Assembly (NCBI GenBank): GCA_900548905.1
Contig: URMK01000023.1
Coordinates: forward strand, 1-64,000
Reading direction: 5' to 3'
DNA length: 64,000 nucleotides
Origin: an uncultured Lachnospiraceae bacterium
GTDB taxonomy: Bacteria; Bacillota; Clostridia; Lachnospirales; Lachnospiraceae
Part shown: piece by piece, positions 26,832 through 35,703 of the stretch
How the letters are laid out: each line of letters begins with the position of its first letter
Numbering within the stretch: the stretch's first letter is position 1
Notes under the pieces: model-generated
What the model saw: only the letters and a program-made list of their open reading frames with translations
Database searches by the model: none
What the model was told of the DNA's origin: nothing
Program-made: the position numbers and the translations under genes

Positions 26832-27997
26832 CGCAGATCACCATCCTTTCCGAAATGCCGCTGTCTCCACTTCATCGGGGACAGCCCCATTTTTTTCTTA
26901 AAGAAACGGGTAAAATACTCCTGGCTGCCAAAACCGTGACGTTCCGCAATACAGGCTATTTTATCCCGGGAGCTGACAAGCTCGGCCAGCACCTTTTCCA
27001 GACGGATATCATTGAGATATTCCACAAAACTTTTTCCGGTGTTTTTCTTGAACTGTGAGGAGAAATAGCTGGTGCTGATACAGAGATATTCCGTAATTTC
27101 CTGAAGGGTGATCTGCTTTCCATGGTTCTCCTCCATGAACCGGACAGCCTTTTCCATCAGCGGATCCTCTTCCCAGGCCGCTTCTTTTTCCATCTGAAGA
27201 GTACGGTAAGTCTCCCACACGGAATGTTCCCGGGAAAGGCGCCCCTTCTTTTTACCAAAGGTTACATCCAGGAGATTACCGACGGCATTGTCAAATTTCA
27301 GCAGCTGTCCCTCCGTCTCTCCCTCTCCCGCATAAATCGCCGCCAAACAGGTAGTGCCGGTCTGCACGCAGACGGCCTCCGGAAGGCTCTGGCACAAAAG
27401 CTGGCGGGCCAGCTTCATGCCCAGTTCATTGATTTTCTTCCCGTCCGCTTCCCGCAGGGACAGGAGGATCAGCGTGTGCATGTTTTCCAGAGGAATCCCC
27501 CAGTCCGCCATCCAGCGGATGGTTTCCTCCGGCCTGGTATCGCTGCACAAGTAATTCCGCAGCGCATTTTCTCTTTTTTCCTCCTTATTTTCTTCCTGTA
27601 CGGCCTGCTGCCTGCGTACGTTTACAAGATACTGCCTGGTACGGTTCAACACATCCCCGATCTCTTCAAGCGTCATGCTGGCCTTTAATATGTAGCCGAT
27701 GATGCAGTAACCCATCATCCGGCGCAGCGTCTCAAAATCATCCAGACAGGAAATGATCACCACGGCGCAGCTTCCGTCAATTTCCCTCACACGCTTTATC
27801 AGCTCATACCCATCCATCCCGCCCATTTTAATATCCGTAATCAGCACATCCGGCCTCAACTCCTCAAACAACTCGAGAGCCGTGATCCCATTATCCGCCT
27901 CCCCCACCACTTCCATTTCATAATCGGACCACCTGATGGCATTTTTCAAGCCAAGACGCACAAGCAATTCATCTTCCGCAAATAATACCCTGTACAT
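26828..27997 (-). CDS. YesN-type response regulator (REC-AraC)
   Basis: A 389-residue protein with a receiver domain (acidic pocket AEDE, phospho-acceptor Asp55 in LITDIKM, Lys in YILKAS) and a C-terminal AraC DNA-binding domain (LQEITEYLCISTSYFSSQFKKNTGKSF; IACIAERHGFGSQEYFTRFFKKKMGLSPMKWR). It is first in the operon and pairs with the YesM kinase. It most likely activates the downstream transporter and GH29 genes. Confidence 0.92.
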   Translation of the reverse strand: MYRVLFAEDELLVRLGLKNAIRWSDYEMEVVGEADNGITALELFEELRPDVLITDIKMGGMDGYELIKRVREIDGSCAVVIISCLDDFETLRRMMGYCIIGYILKASMTLEEIGDVLNRTRQYLVNVRRQQAVQEENKEEKRENALRNYLCSDTRPEETIRWMADWGIPLENMHTLILLSLREADGKKINELGMKLARQLLCQSLPEAVCVQTGTTCLAAIYAGEGETEGQLLKFDNAVGNLLDVTFGKKKGRLSREHSVWETYRTLQMEKEAAWEEDPLMEKAVRFMEENHGKQITLQEITEYLCISTSYFSSQFKKNTGKSFVEYLNDIRLEKVLAELVSSRDKIACIAERHGFGSQEYFTRFFKKKMGLSPMKWRQRHFGKDGDLR

Positions 27998-28229
27998 ATG
28001 CCCTCTTTTCTTTGTATACTTTCACCATTTTACCCGGACCTTTTTACCTGATATTGGATATTATAACAAATCAAAAAAATATTGAGAAGTTCCTTTTTGT
28101 GCAAAATCCGAATCTGTACAAAAATACCTGTGATTTTGCCGGTAGTATGGAACAAAGAGTCCGGAGCGCCGGAGCGCGGTCGCTTCAGCGGCCATATTTC
28201 TTTTGCGCGGAGTGTGCATCCCCCGGAGG

Positions 28230-28303
28230 TTTTTGTTTCATAGGACGAACTTTCCTATGAAACAAAAAAAGCTTACCTCACCTGTTAAAGGCGCGGTAAG
28301 CTT
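28230..28303. terminator. Two tandem terminator hairpins after the TetM-like gene
   Basis: The first hairpin pairs 28230-28245 with 28253-28268 (TTTTTGTTTCATAGGA and its complement). The second pairs AAGCTTACC (28269-28277) with GGTAAGCTT (28295-28303), with TTTTTTT following on the minus strand. They end the minus-strand gene at 28329-30188. The 330 bases between 27998 and 28328 otherwise hold no supported gene. Confidence 0.8.
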
Positions 28304-28328
28304 CTATTCCCCGGGAATACAGGGGCGG

Positions 28329-30188
28329 CTACCCCTGCCTGGCTTTTCTGTATTCCAAAAACTCCATTTCAAAAATTCCTTTGCCGTCCGTCATACTTTT
28401 TAAATCCACCTGGAATTCTTTCGCCGTATCAAAGGGCACCTCTCCGGTAACCTCCATTTCCCATTCACTGTAGGTTACCTTTCCGACAACTGCCTGCATC
28501 TTCGCAAGCCTCCCCATAATTCTTTTTTCCTCCCCGGCGGGAGCGATAAGGCGATAGCTCATATAAGGCTCCAGGGTGATGACCCCTGCCTGGCGGAGCG
28601 CTTTTTGAACTACCTTCGGCGCAAGCCTGCGGTAGTCCGCCGGTGTGCTTGTCACGCTGTCATAGTCCGCACTCTCAAATACCACCAGCGTATCCGTCAC
28701 CTCATCGGCAAGCCCCTCCTCCAGAGCCTTCCTTACTCCTTCCTGCACCGCATTCTGAAAAGATTTTTCGATATAACCAAAGGATACCTCCGTCTCGTAC
28801 CGGTTTCCTTCCCCCGCCGCCAAAGGCTCTATCCGGATTCCGATTCCCGCCCGGTGCAGGTTTCCCTTTTCCCCCAGACGAATATCGGCACGCGCCGGTC
28901 CTGCCGGCTTTTCCCTGCCTATCGTCTTCATCCCGGAGAATTCCACCCGTACGGTGAACCGCTCCCACAGGACAGCCTGCAGGATCTCTATCTGCAGCTT
29001 ACCATAAAGATCCGCCAGGATTTCGCCGGTCTGTTCCTGAACCCGGATACGAAGAAGGGGATCCTCCTCCAGAAGCACATTCAAAGCATCCAGAAGCCGG
29101 TACCGGTCCGCCGCCAGGACCGGCTGCACATTGACACACAGCATCGGCTCCATCAGACGCCCCGCATCTTTTCCGGATGCCGGGACTCCGATAAAGCTGC
29201 CGCACCTTAACGCCGGCACATCTGTCAGGATTCCGATATCGTTTGTGCCCACCTCCGGGACACGAAGCTGTTTTCCCTCTCTTACCGTCTGCAGATTATT
29301 TACGGTAATTTCCTGATCCATACCGGGAGCCGATATCTTGTCTTTCTGCCTCACGGTACCGGAAAACACTCGGAAATAAGCCAGCCTGTGCCCGCTTTCG
29401 TCATGCTCCACCTTATAAATATACGCACAAAGACTGTCTCCGCCCGGCTTACCCGAAGGAAGCCACCGGACAATTCCCTTCATCAGCTCCCTGATCCCCA
29501 GATCCTTCAGCGCCGAACCGGCATAGACCGGATACAGCCGTCCTTTTCCCGTCCGGAACCGGATGGCCGCCGCCAGCTCCTCCTCCCCTATCGTTTCCCC
29601 GTCCAGATATCGTTCCAGCAGCTTTTCCGTACAGAGCAGGATTTGCTCCATAAAGGTGCCCTCCCCGAACCCATAGTCCCGGATCCGGCAGCCATCCGGG
29701 CTTTGTTCCACATCCTGCATGATCAGGAGGCGTTTTGTCAGTTGGGAACGTATCTGGTCACAGACTGCTTGATAATCCGCTCCCAGGCGATCTACTTTGT
29801 TGAGGAACAGGATGACCGGCATCCGCAGCTTTTTCAGCTGATGGAACAGGATACGGGTCTGTGGCTGTACCCCTTCCCGTGCCGATACGACAAGAACCAC
29901 TCCATCCAGTGCACGCAGGCAGCGTTCCACCTCCCCGATAAAATCCACATGCCCCGGTGTATCTATCAGATTGATTTTTACCGTTCCGATGGAAAAGGAA
30001 ACTGTGGACGCCTTTATGGTCATGCCCCTTTTCTGCTCCAGTTCCATGGAATCCGTAATGGTAGTCCCTTTGTCCACGCTCCCCCTTTTTTTCACAATAC
30101 CGCTGTGATAAAGAAGGCTCTCTGTCAAAGTTGTTTTTCCTGCATCCACATGGGCCATAATGCCCAGATTCAATATTCTGTTTTCCAT
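28329..30188 (-). CDS. TetM/TetO-like ribosomal protection translation GTPase
   Basis: A protein of about 619 residues with an EF-G-like GTPase domain: AHVDAGKTT (G1), GTTITDSM (G2 region), DTPGHVDF (G3), NKVDRLG (G4) and GSAL (G5). Domains III-V follow, with the family marker STPADYRRLAP in domain IV and a C-terminal EPYMSYRLIAP domain V. It is clearly closer to the tetracycline ribosomal protection family than to EF-G, but diverged from classic TetM, so resistance is inferred only. The start at MENRI (30188) matches the family; 30218 adds ten residues. A separate promoter, leader peptide and attenuator precede it. Confidence 0.85.
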   Translation of the reverse strand: MENRILNLGIMAHVDAGKTTLTESLLYHSGIVKKRGSVDKGTTITDSMELEQKRGMTIKASTVSFSIGTVKINLIDTPGHVDFIGEVERCLRALDGVVLVVSAREGVQPQTRILFHQLKKLRMPVILFLNKVDRLGADYQAVCDQIRSQLTKRLLIMQDVEQSPDGCRIRDYGFGEGTFMEQILLCTEKLLERYLDGETIGEEELAAAIRFRTGKGRLYPVYAGSALKDLGIRELMKGIVRWLPSGKPGGDSLCAYIYKVEHDESGHRLAYFRVFSGTVRQKDKISAPGMDQEITVNNLQTVREGKQLRVPEVGTNDIGILTDVPALRCGSFIGVPASGKDAGRLMEPMLCVNVQPVLAADRYRLLDALNVLLEEDPLLRIRVQEQTGEILADLYGKLQIEILQAVLWERFTVRVEFSGMKTIGREKPAGPARADIRLGEKGNLHRAGIGIRIEPLAAGEGNRYETEVSFGYIEKSFQNAVQEGVRKALEEGLADEVTDTLVVFESADYDSVTSTPADYRRLAPKVVQKALRQAGVITLEPYMSYRLIAPAGEEKRIMGRLAKMQAVVGKVTYSEWEMEVTGEVPFDTAKEFQVDLKSMTDGKGIFEMEFLEYRKARQG

Positions 30189-30262
30189 ATATAACACGCT
30201 TTCCAGCCAGTTTTTCATTCCTTCTATGGGTACGGAATGCCTGCCTGCGGTAAAAAGCGTAC

Positions 30263-30290
30263 AAAAAAACCACAGTCTGAAACTGTGGTT
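30263..30290 (-). terminator. Attenuator hairpin in the leader of the TetM-like gene
   Basis: On the minus strand AACCACAGTT (30290-30281), loop TCAG, then ACTGTGG followed by TTTTTTT. It lies between the leader peptide and the GTPase gene on the same transcript, so it should stop most transcription unless the leader is altered. Confidence 0.85.
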
Positions 30291-30317
30291 AAAAGAATCA
30301 CGGTAAAACGCTCTTAC

Positions 30318-30380
30318 TTATCTCACATAGCAGGCTGACTTATTGATTATAAAATTCCCATGTGAAAAAGTTTTTCTCAT
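30318..30380 (-). CDS. Leader peptide (20 residues) of the TetM-like gene
   Basis: A short reading frame starts at 30380 (ATG), nine bases after AGGAGG, and ends at TAA 30320-30318. The peptide begins MRKTF and ends SACYVR. The AGGCTGA of its ribosome-binding region is complementary to TCAGCCT near its own end, so ribosome position would decide RNA folding. Leader peptides of this kind control ribosome-protection and rRNA-methylase genes through stalled or slowed ribosomes. The regulation is inferred; the reading frame and its signals are directly visible. Confidence 0.75.
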   Translation of the reverse strand: MRKTFSHGNFIINKSACYVR

Positions 30381-30412
30381 ATTTAATCAGCCTCCTGTCG
30401 TTTATTTGTTCC

Positions 30413-30441
30413 AGTATAGCAAGGAGGGCGGGGATTGTCAA
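30413..30441 (-). promoter_or_regulatory. Promoter of the TetM-like gene
   Basis: Perfect -35 TTGACA (30441-30436), 17-base spacer and -10 TATACT (30418-30413). The -35 contains the stop codon of the upstream response-regulator gene, so the resistance-type gene has its own promoter. Confidence 0.85.
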
Positions 30442-32525
30442 TACCGTGTTTTCTCTGTTGTTTTCTCTGTCCCTTCTTCTACCCGTGAGAGTACAGAGAG
30501 AAGCTCCTGCATAGTGTCATCATAAAAGCAGTAATGGTGCCTCCCGTTCTTTTTGGCAGCATACAGGGCTTTGTCCGCATGGAGAAACAGCTGATCATAT
30601 TCCATACCGTTTTCCGGGGAAAGCGCCACACCCATACTGGCGGCAATGCGGAAATTGTGATATTGGCCGCCGATGGCCCGGTATACACGCTCTACCAACA
30701 AAGCAATGTTATCCTTATATTCCATAAAAATCAGGAATTCATCTCCCCCGATACGGGCACAGATATCGTTGGAACGCACGCTCCCACGTACCTTTCCCGC
30801 CACTTCTTCCAATACCTTGTCCCCGAACTGGTGCCCGTACTGGTCATTGGCATTCTTAAAATAATCCAGATCCAAAAGCAGCAGCGCAAACCTTCTGTTT
30901 CCCGCACGGTTCCCCAGCAGCGCTTCCTCTATGGCCTTGCAGGCATACGCCCGGTTATAAAGCCCGGTCAGCGAATCAAAGCGGGCTATCTGCTTCAGCC
31001 TGTCCAGTTCTATGTGCTCCTCATGAATATCGATCAGCTTTCCGATCATACCTGTCAGTTCGTCCGTTTCTTCCATCACCCAGAGCGGACGGGCCACCAC
31101 CTTACACCATCTCGGCGTTCCCTGCATATTAATACGGTAAGTACATGTGACAATGGGATCCTCGGGTCTGGCCTCATTCAGATGCAGCAGCAGATCCATA
31201 AAATCCTTTTTGGCAAATATCCGCAGGACTTCCCTGTTTTCCACAGGATGGACGATCACCGTACTGACCCCAAGCTGTGCGGCCCCCCACTCGGAAAGGG
31301 TGAGGACATCGGAACTCCTGGAATACTCAAACTGGATCTCCTTGGACATGGAAGCAAAAAACTGGTATTTGGTCCTTTCCTGCTCAAGCAATGCAAGGGT
31401 ACGGTTGGAAGCATTGCTGTTCTGTATCAGGCTGCGTGTCATATTCTGCAGTTCTATTTTGGAAATCCCGCCTGCGGACCGTACCTGCAGTTCTTTTTCC
31501 AGAAAGGGCTTCTCACTGCATAAGCATTCCAGCAGTAAGGGGCCAAACGCCCCGCATTCCCCATCCAGAATCATGCGGAGGGCCTCATCATGGGAATAGG
31601 CAGGTTTATATACCCTGCGGCTGGTCAGGGCATCGTAAACATCCGCCAACGCCACCACCTGTGCCGAAACAGGGATATCGTCCCCCTTCAGCCCGTCGGG
31701 ATACCCGCCGCCGTCATACCGCTCATGATGCCAGCGGCAGATATCCCTGGCCATGCGGACCAGCTCCTCATCCTGATAATAAGGCACATTTTCCAGCATT
31801 TCCGCCCCTATAACACTGTGGGTTTTAATGACTTCGTATTCCTCCGGCGTCAATCTGCCCGGCTTGTTAAGAATCGTCTCCGGAATGGAGATTTTTCCGA
31901 TATCATGAAGGGCCGACGCATTGGATATCAGATTAATCTGCCTTGCAGTCAGATTATACCGGCTGGTACGCTTTGCCAGCTGCTTCAGAAGCGCTTCGGT
32001 AATTATCCGAATATGAAGGACATGAAGCCCGCTTTCGCCGTTCCGGAATTCCACGATATGGCTGAGAATTTCTATCATAACCTGGTTGCTTTTTTCCTTT
32101 TCCAGGATCTGTTCCGTAACCAGATTTTCAAGACTCTTCTGCTTGGAATACAGCGTAATTGTATTTTTTACCCGCCGTTTGACCGTCTGCTCGTCGAAAG
32201 GACGGCTGATATATTCCGCCGCTCCCAGCTCATAGGCATGATCAATATAAGCCGCGGAGGTTTCCGCGGATATCATGATCACAGGAAGATGCTCCAGCAG
32301 CCCGGCACCGTTCATGGACGCAAGCACTTCAAACCCGTCCATTTCCGGCATGACAATATCCAGCAGCACCATGGACAATTCCGTATGATGCTGACTGATT
32401 AGGGCCACCGCCTCCAGGCCGTCGGAAGCCTCCATCAGACTGTATTCCCCGGAAAGCATATCCGCAAGCAAAGAACGATTGATTTCCGAATCATCCACAA
32501 TCAGAATTTTGTTACGCTTATCCAT
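30438..32525 (-). CDS. Response regulator with HD-GYP and GGDEF domains
   Basis: A 695-residue cytoplasmic protein. The receiver domain comes first (VDDSE, phospho-acceptor Asp56 in LLDIVMPEMDG). An HD-GYP phosphodiesterase follows (ASALHDIGK, KTHSVIGAEML, HHERYDGGGYPDGL). After a PAS-like region there is a GGDEF cyclase with intact RIGGDEF and an RxxD inhibitory site (RSND) five residues before it. One protein could thus both make and break cyclic di-GMP, controlled by phosphorylation. It overlaps the Hpt gene by eight bases, so the two likely form a phosphorelay. Confidence 0.92.
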   Translation of the reverse strand: MDKRNKILIVDDSEINRSLLADMLSGEYSLMEASDGLEAVALISQHHTELSMVLLDIVMPEMDGFEVLASMNGAGLLEHLPVIMISAETSAAYIDHAYELGAAEYISRPFDEQTVKRRVKNTITLYSKQKSLENLVTEQILEKEKSNQVMIEILSHIVEFRNGESGLHVLHIRIITEALLKQLAKRTSRYNLTARQINLISNASALHDIGKISIPETILNKPGRLTPEEYEVIKTHSVIGAEMLENVPYYQDEELVRMARDICRWHHERYDGGGYPDGLKGDDIPVSAQVVALADVYDALTSRRVYKPAYSHDEALRMILDGECGAFGPLLLECLCSEKPFLEKELQVRSAGGISKIELQNMTRSLIQNSNASNRTLALLEQERTKYQFFASMSKEIQFEYSRSSDVLTLSEWGAAQLGVSTVIVHPVENREVLRIFAKKDFMDLLLHLNEARPEDPIVTCTYRINMQGTPRWCKVVARPLWVMEETDELTGMIGKLIDIHEEHIELDRLKQIARFDSLTGLYNRAYACKAIEEALLGNRAGNRRFALLLLDLDYFKNANDQYGHQFGDKVLEEVAGKVRGSVRSNDICARIGGDEFLIFMEYKDNIALLVERVYRAIGGQYHNFRIAASMGVALSPENGMEYDQLFLHADKALYAAKKNGRHHYCFYDDTMQELLSVLSRVEEGTEKTTEKTRY

Positions 32526-32901
32526 TCCGGCCGCCTCCCGTCTGCGTTTCGGACAGCTCTTCTATGGCTTCGTACATTTCCCGGTAACTGGAAACCATCT
32601 GTTCAAACAGCGGCTTTATTTCCTCATTCTCCTGTCTGCTGCGCAGCGCCTCGGTCAGGGCGGAAGCACATTTCCCCTGGTCAGAAAGACTAAGGTTGAA
32701 AAAGACGCCCTTCAGGGTATGCGCCGCACGGAAGGCACTTTCATAATCCTGACGGCCCATGGCATCGCACAACTCCTGATAACTGCCGTCCCGAAGCAGC
32801 ATCTTTAAAAACCGGAGTATTCTTTCCTCCGATAGCAAACGGCAGCATACATCTTCATAATCTGCTCCAAGACGTTCGTAACATTCTTTCACCGTCATCA
32901 T
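32518..32901 (-). CDS. Hpt phosphotransfer protein
   Basis: A 127-residue, all-helical protein with the histidine phosphotransfer motif AFRAAHTLKGVFFNL, His61 being the phospho-acceptor. It has no kinase domain, so it should relay phosphate between a hybrid kinase elsewhere and the REC domain of the overlapping downstream gene. Confidence 0.88.
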   Translation of the reverse strand: MMTVKECYERLGADYEDVCCRLLSEERILRFLKMLLRDGSYQELCDAMGRQDYESAFRAAHTLKGVFFNLSLSDQGKCASALTEALRSRQENEEIKPLFEQMVSSYREMYEAIEELSETQTGGGRNG

Positions 32902-33166
32902 GGCTTCCGACCTTTCTTTTCCTTATATGTATGTTTCCTTACTTTCTTCTGCTTAACTTACAATAAGACAAGAACCCTTTTCATTTTACCATATACTTCT
33001 ATACATTACTATTCTTGTTATATTTAATTAATGTGAGTTGTAACCAGGAAAAACAGGAAGTACAGACAGACCGCGGCAGAGATGTGGACAAATTGCCGGA
33101 AATTGAACTTAATATCCTAAAAAACAATTGTAGCAAGTTTTAAGAAAGAGGATTCATGGGAGAGCC

Positions 33167-33195
33167 TTGCTGCGCTCACTGATGCCGTGTATACT
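33167..33195 (+). promoter_or_regulatory. Promoter followed by tandem hairpins
   Basis: -35 TTGCTG (33167-33172), 17-base spacer and -10 TATACT (33190-33195). A transcript from here would run only about 70 to 105 bases before meeting two consecutive hairpins, so it may make a short RNA or an attenuated leader. Confidence 0.5.
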
Positions 33196-33239
33196 GAGTT
33201 TGGACGTTTTGGAGAGCGGTCATGCATTACAGTAAGCCG

Positions 33240-33306
33240 GAGGGCAAAAGCACAGAACGCTTTGCTCTCTTTTTAGGTCCTTTCTCGCGTACGCGAGAAA
33301 GGACCT
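33240..33306 (+). terminator. Two tandem intrinsic terminators
   Basis: Hairpin one: GAGGGCAAAAGC (33240-33251) with GCTTTGCTCTC (33259-33269) and TTTTT. Hairpin two: a perfect 32-base palindrome (33275-33306, arms of 16 beginning AGGTCC) followed by CTTTTT. The rest of the stretch 33307-33960 is AT-rich and shows only a decayed reading frame on the minus strand. Confidence 0.7.
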
Positions 33307-33391
33307 CTTTTTATGGCGGTATATTTACATATTTATCATCACTATTGTCCATTTATCGTTCTGATGCAGAAGAAAACACGGCCTTTTCACC

Positions 33392-33653
33392 TTATACGCA
33401 TAATACTTTTCCACAATATTGCGATATGTATTGAATTTCATTAAGCTTGTACAAAGGGGATATATGGTCATCGATTTTCTTCCTCCATTCTGAATTACTA
33501 ATAAAGCTTATGCGGAACAGGGCCTGCTTATGCTTATTTTCCTGAATAAATCATGAATACATGACCTTTTTATCAAATTCATTAAAGGTTATAATAAAAT
33601 GGGCAGTTTCTATATGGCTAACCAATTTATTTTTCTCTCTTTCTTTACTAATC
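33392..33653 (-). pseudogene. Decayed reading frame of unknown family
   Basis: About 86 codons in one minus-strand frame read like protein (for example KLVSHIETAHFIITFNEFDKK and SEWRKKIDDHISPLYKLNEI), broken by one TGA and lacking a start. I do not recognise the family. It could be the C-terminal relic of a gene lost near the Bce-like module, or chance. Confidence 0.25.
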
Positions 33654-33960
33654 TATAGAAAATCCAATATATATTAAATTTTTTATTTGACTACAATTTC
33701 CGGGCATTTCATATTAAAATAACAACAAAGTTTTTTGTTTTTCTATGTACCAATTTTAATCCTTGTTTTAACATGAGGATATACTTTATCCATTATGTAT
33801 GCAATAATAGAGATCATAATAGAATAATATGTATTAACTAAATCGCTATTGTTCACTATATTTGCATTATTGACATGTCCATCAATCTGCTTATATTTAC
33901 CTGCCGGCGCCATACTTTTTTACGATTTACAAAACAATATAAAACAAAGGATGGTGAAAT

Positions 33961-34647
33961 ATGAAACAAATATTTTTGGTAGAAGATGATATGACTATCG
34001 CCAAAAATCTAATACTTCTGCTCCGCACGGAGGGCTTCACCGTAACCCACTCACCCACGCGGGATGACGCCCTTGCAGCGCTGTCGGGGAAAAAATATGA
34101 CCTGGCGCTGATAGACATTTCTCTGCCTGACGGAAACGGCTTTACGGTCTGTACGGAGGTCAAAGAAACCCAGGCTATACCCGTAATCTTCCTGACCGCT
34201 TTCGGTGATGAAGCCAGTGTTGTCACCGGGCTGAATATGGGCGCGGATGACTATATCACCAAGCCGTTCCGTCCCCGCGAACTGATCGCACGTATAAAAA
34301 ACGCTCTCCGGAAAAACACGGGTTCCTCTTCTGTTTTTACAAGCAACGGCCTGCATGTTGACACGGCAAGCGGTGTTGTAAAAAAAGACGGTAATGAAGT
34401 TTTTCTTTCCGCTTTGGAATACCGCTTGCTTCTGGTATTCATCAACAACCCCAAAAGTATTATCACCAGGAGCAGACTGCTGGATGAATTATGGGATGCT
34501 GCCGGTGAATTTGTAAATGACAACACACTGACTGTTTATATCAAACGTCTGCGGGAAAAGATAGAAAATGACCCGGCCAATCCGCAAATTATTCTAACTG
34601 TGCGCGGGACAGGTTACAGAATGGGGGACGGACATGCTTCGGAATAA
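33961..34647 (+). CDS. OmpR-family response regulator (Bce-like)
   Basis: A 228-residue protein with a receiver domain (VEDD, Asp52 in LIDISLPDGNG, Lys in YITKPF) and a winged-helix output domain (LLDELWDAAGEFVNDNTLTVYIKRLREKI, RGTGYR). The layout and following kinase and ABC ATPase match systems that sense cell-wall-active peptides (BceR/VraR type). It overlaps the kinase gene by 14 bases. A GGATGG site precedes the ATG. Confidence 0.9.
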   Translation: MKQIFLVEDDMTIAKNLILLLRTEGFTVTHSPTRDDALAALSGKKYDLALIDISLPDGNGFTVCTEVKETQAIPVIFLTAFGDEASVVTGLNMGADDYITKPFRPRELIARIKNALRKNTGSSSVFTSNGLHVDTASGVVKKDGNEVFLSALEYRLLLVFINNPKSIITRSRLLDELWDAAGEFVNDNTLTVYIKRLREKIENDPANPQIILTVRGTGYRMGDGHASE

Positions 34648-35623
34648 GGAATACCGGCGGTTCGCCGTTATATTCTTAGCATTAGCTGCTGTTTCCGTGA
34701 CACTGGGTTTCCGTATGGACCGGGCGGCAGGCATACTTGCCCTATGTTCTTCCGCCGCCTTCGGAACGGCCTTTTTTGTATTCACAAACGCCAGATATAA
34801 AAGCATCATGCAGATTTCCGAACAAATTGACCTTGTCCTCCATAATGCCGGCCACCTTTTTATTACGGATTCGGAGGAAGGGGAGCTTTCTATTCTAGAA
34901 AGCGAAATAACAAAAATGATGCTGCGTATCCGGGAGCAAAATGATGCTTTGAAAAAAGAGAAAGAACATCTCGCAGATTCCCTGGCCGATATCGCCCACC
35001 AGCTGCGTACCCCTCTCACGTCCATAACCCTTATTTTGTCTTTCCTTGAAACGAATCCGGATAAAGAGGAACGTAAAAGCTTGTTACGGGAAACAGAGGA
35101 CTTGCTTGTGCGTATGGACTGGCTGCTCACCTCTCTTTTGAAATTATCACGGCTGGATGCAGGTATTGTTGTTTTCCAAAAAGAACCGGTTGAACTGAAC
35201 CAGGTATTCACTGCCGCGCTCCGCCAGCTTATGATTCCTCTGGAGCTTCATAATATATCGCTGCAGATAAATGTGCCGAAAGGTATCCTGATTTCCGGCG
35301 ATATAAACTGGCTCTCGGAAGCCATTCAAAACATCCTGAAAAACTGCATGGAAAATGCAGGCGATAATGGAAAAATTGAAATCACCTGTGAAGATAACCT
35401 TTTGTTCACGGAGCTGACTATCCATGACAGCGGAACAGGATTTAAAAAAGAAGAGCTTCCCTGCCTTTTTAACAGATTTTACCGCGGAAAGAATTCCAGC
35501 ACTGCCGGGTATGGAATAGGACTGGCCCTTTGTAAAACGATTATTACAGGACAGGGCGGAACCATCACTGCCAAGAACCATCCCCAGGGCGGCGCCATGT
35601 TTATTATCCGTTTTCCCAAATAA
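34634..35623 (+). CDS. Sensor histidine kinase (Bce-like, intramembrane)
   Basis: A 329-residue kinase with two closely spaced N-terminal membrane helices (about residues 9-50) and almost no external loop, as in intramembrane-sensing kinases. The phospho-acceptor is His122 in DIAHQLRTPLTS, and the ATPase domain ends with GTGFKKEELPCLFNRFYRG and GYGIGLALCKTI. Such kinases normally sense an antimicrobial peptide through a partner ABC permease. That permease is not encoded downstream here. Confidence 0.9.
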   Translation: MLRNKEYRRFAVIFLALAAVSVTLGFRMDRAAGILALCSSAAFGTAFFVFTNARYKSIMQISEQIDLVLHNAGHLFITDSEEGELSILESEITKMMLRIREQNDALKKEKEHLADSLADIAHQLRTPLTSITLILSFLETNPDKEERKSLLRETEDLLVRMDWLLTSLLKLSRLDAGIVVFQKEPVELNQVFTAALRQLMIPLELHNISLQINVPKGILISGDINWLSEAIQNILKNCMENAGDNGKIEITCEDNLLFTELTIHDSGTGFKKEELPCLFNRFYRGKNSSTAGYGIGLALCKTIITGQGGTITAKNHPQGGAMFIIRFPK

Positions 35624-35703
35624 CGGTTTCTCACATCAAAATCACAAACTTGGAAGAGGTATGCTATATATCTTGTTTATCAGTCAGGAAAGGGAGTCCC
35701 CAA

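Noticed and set aside
33222..33434. A 70-codon frame starting at the tandem hairpins
   Set aside because: It is translated through two terminator palindromes and matches no known family, so I treat the region as RNA structure rather than a gene.
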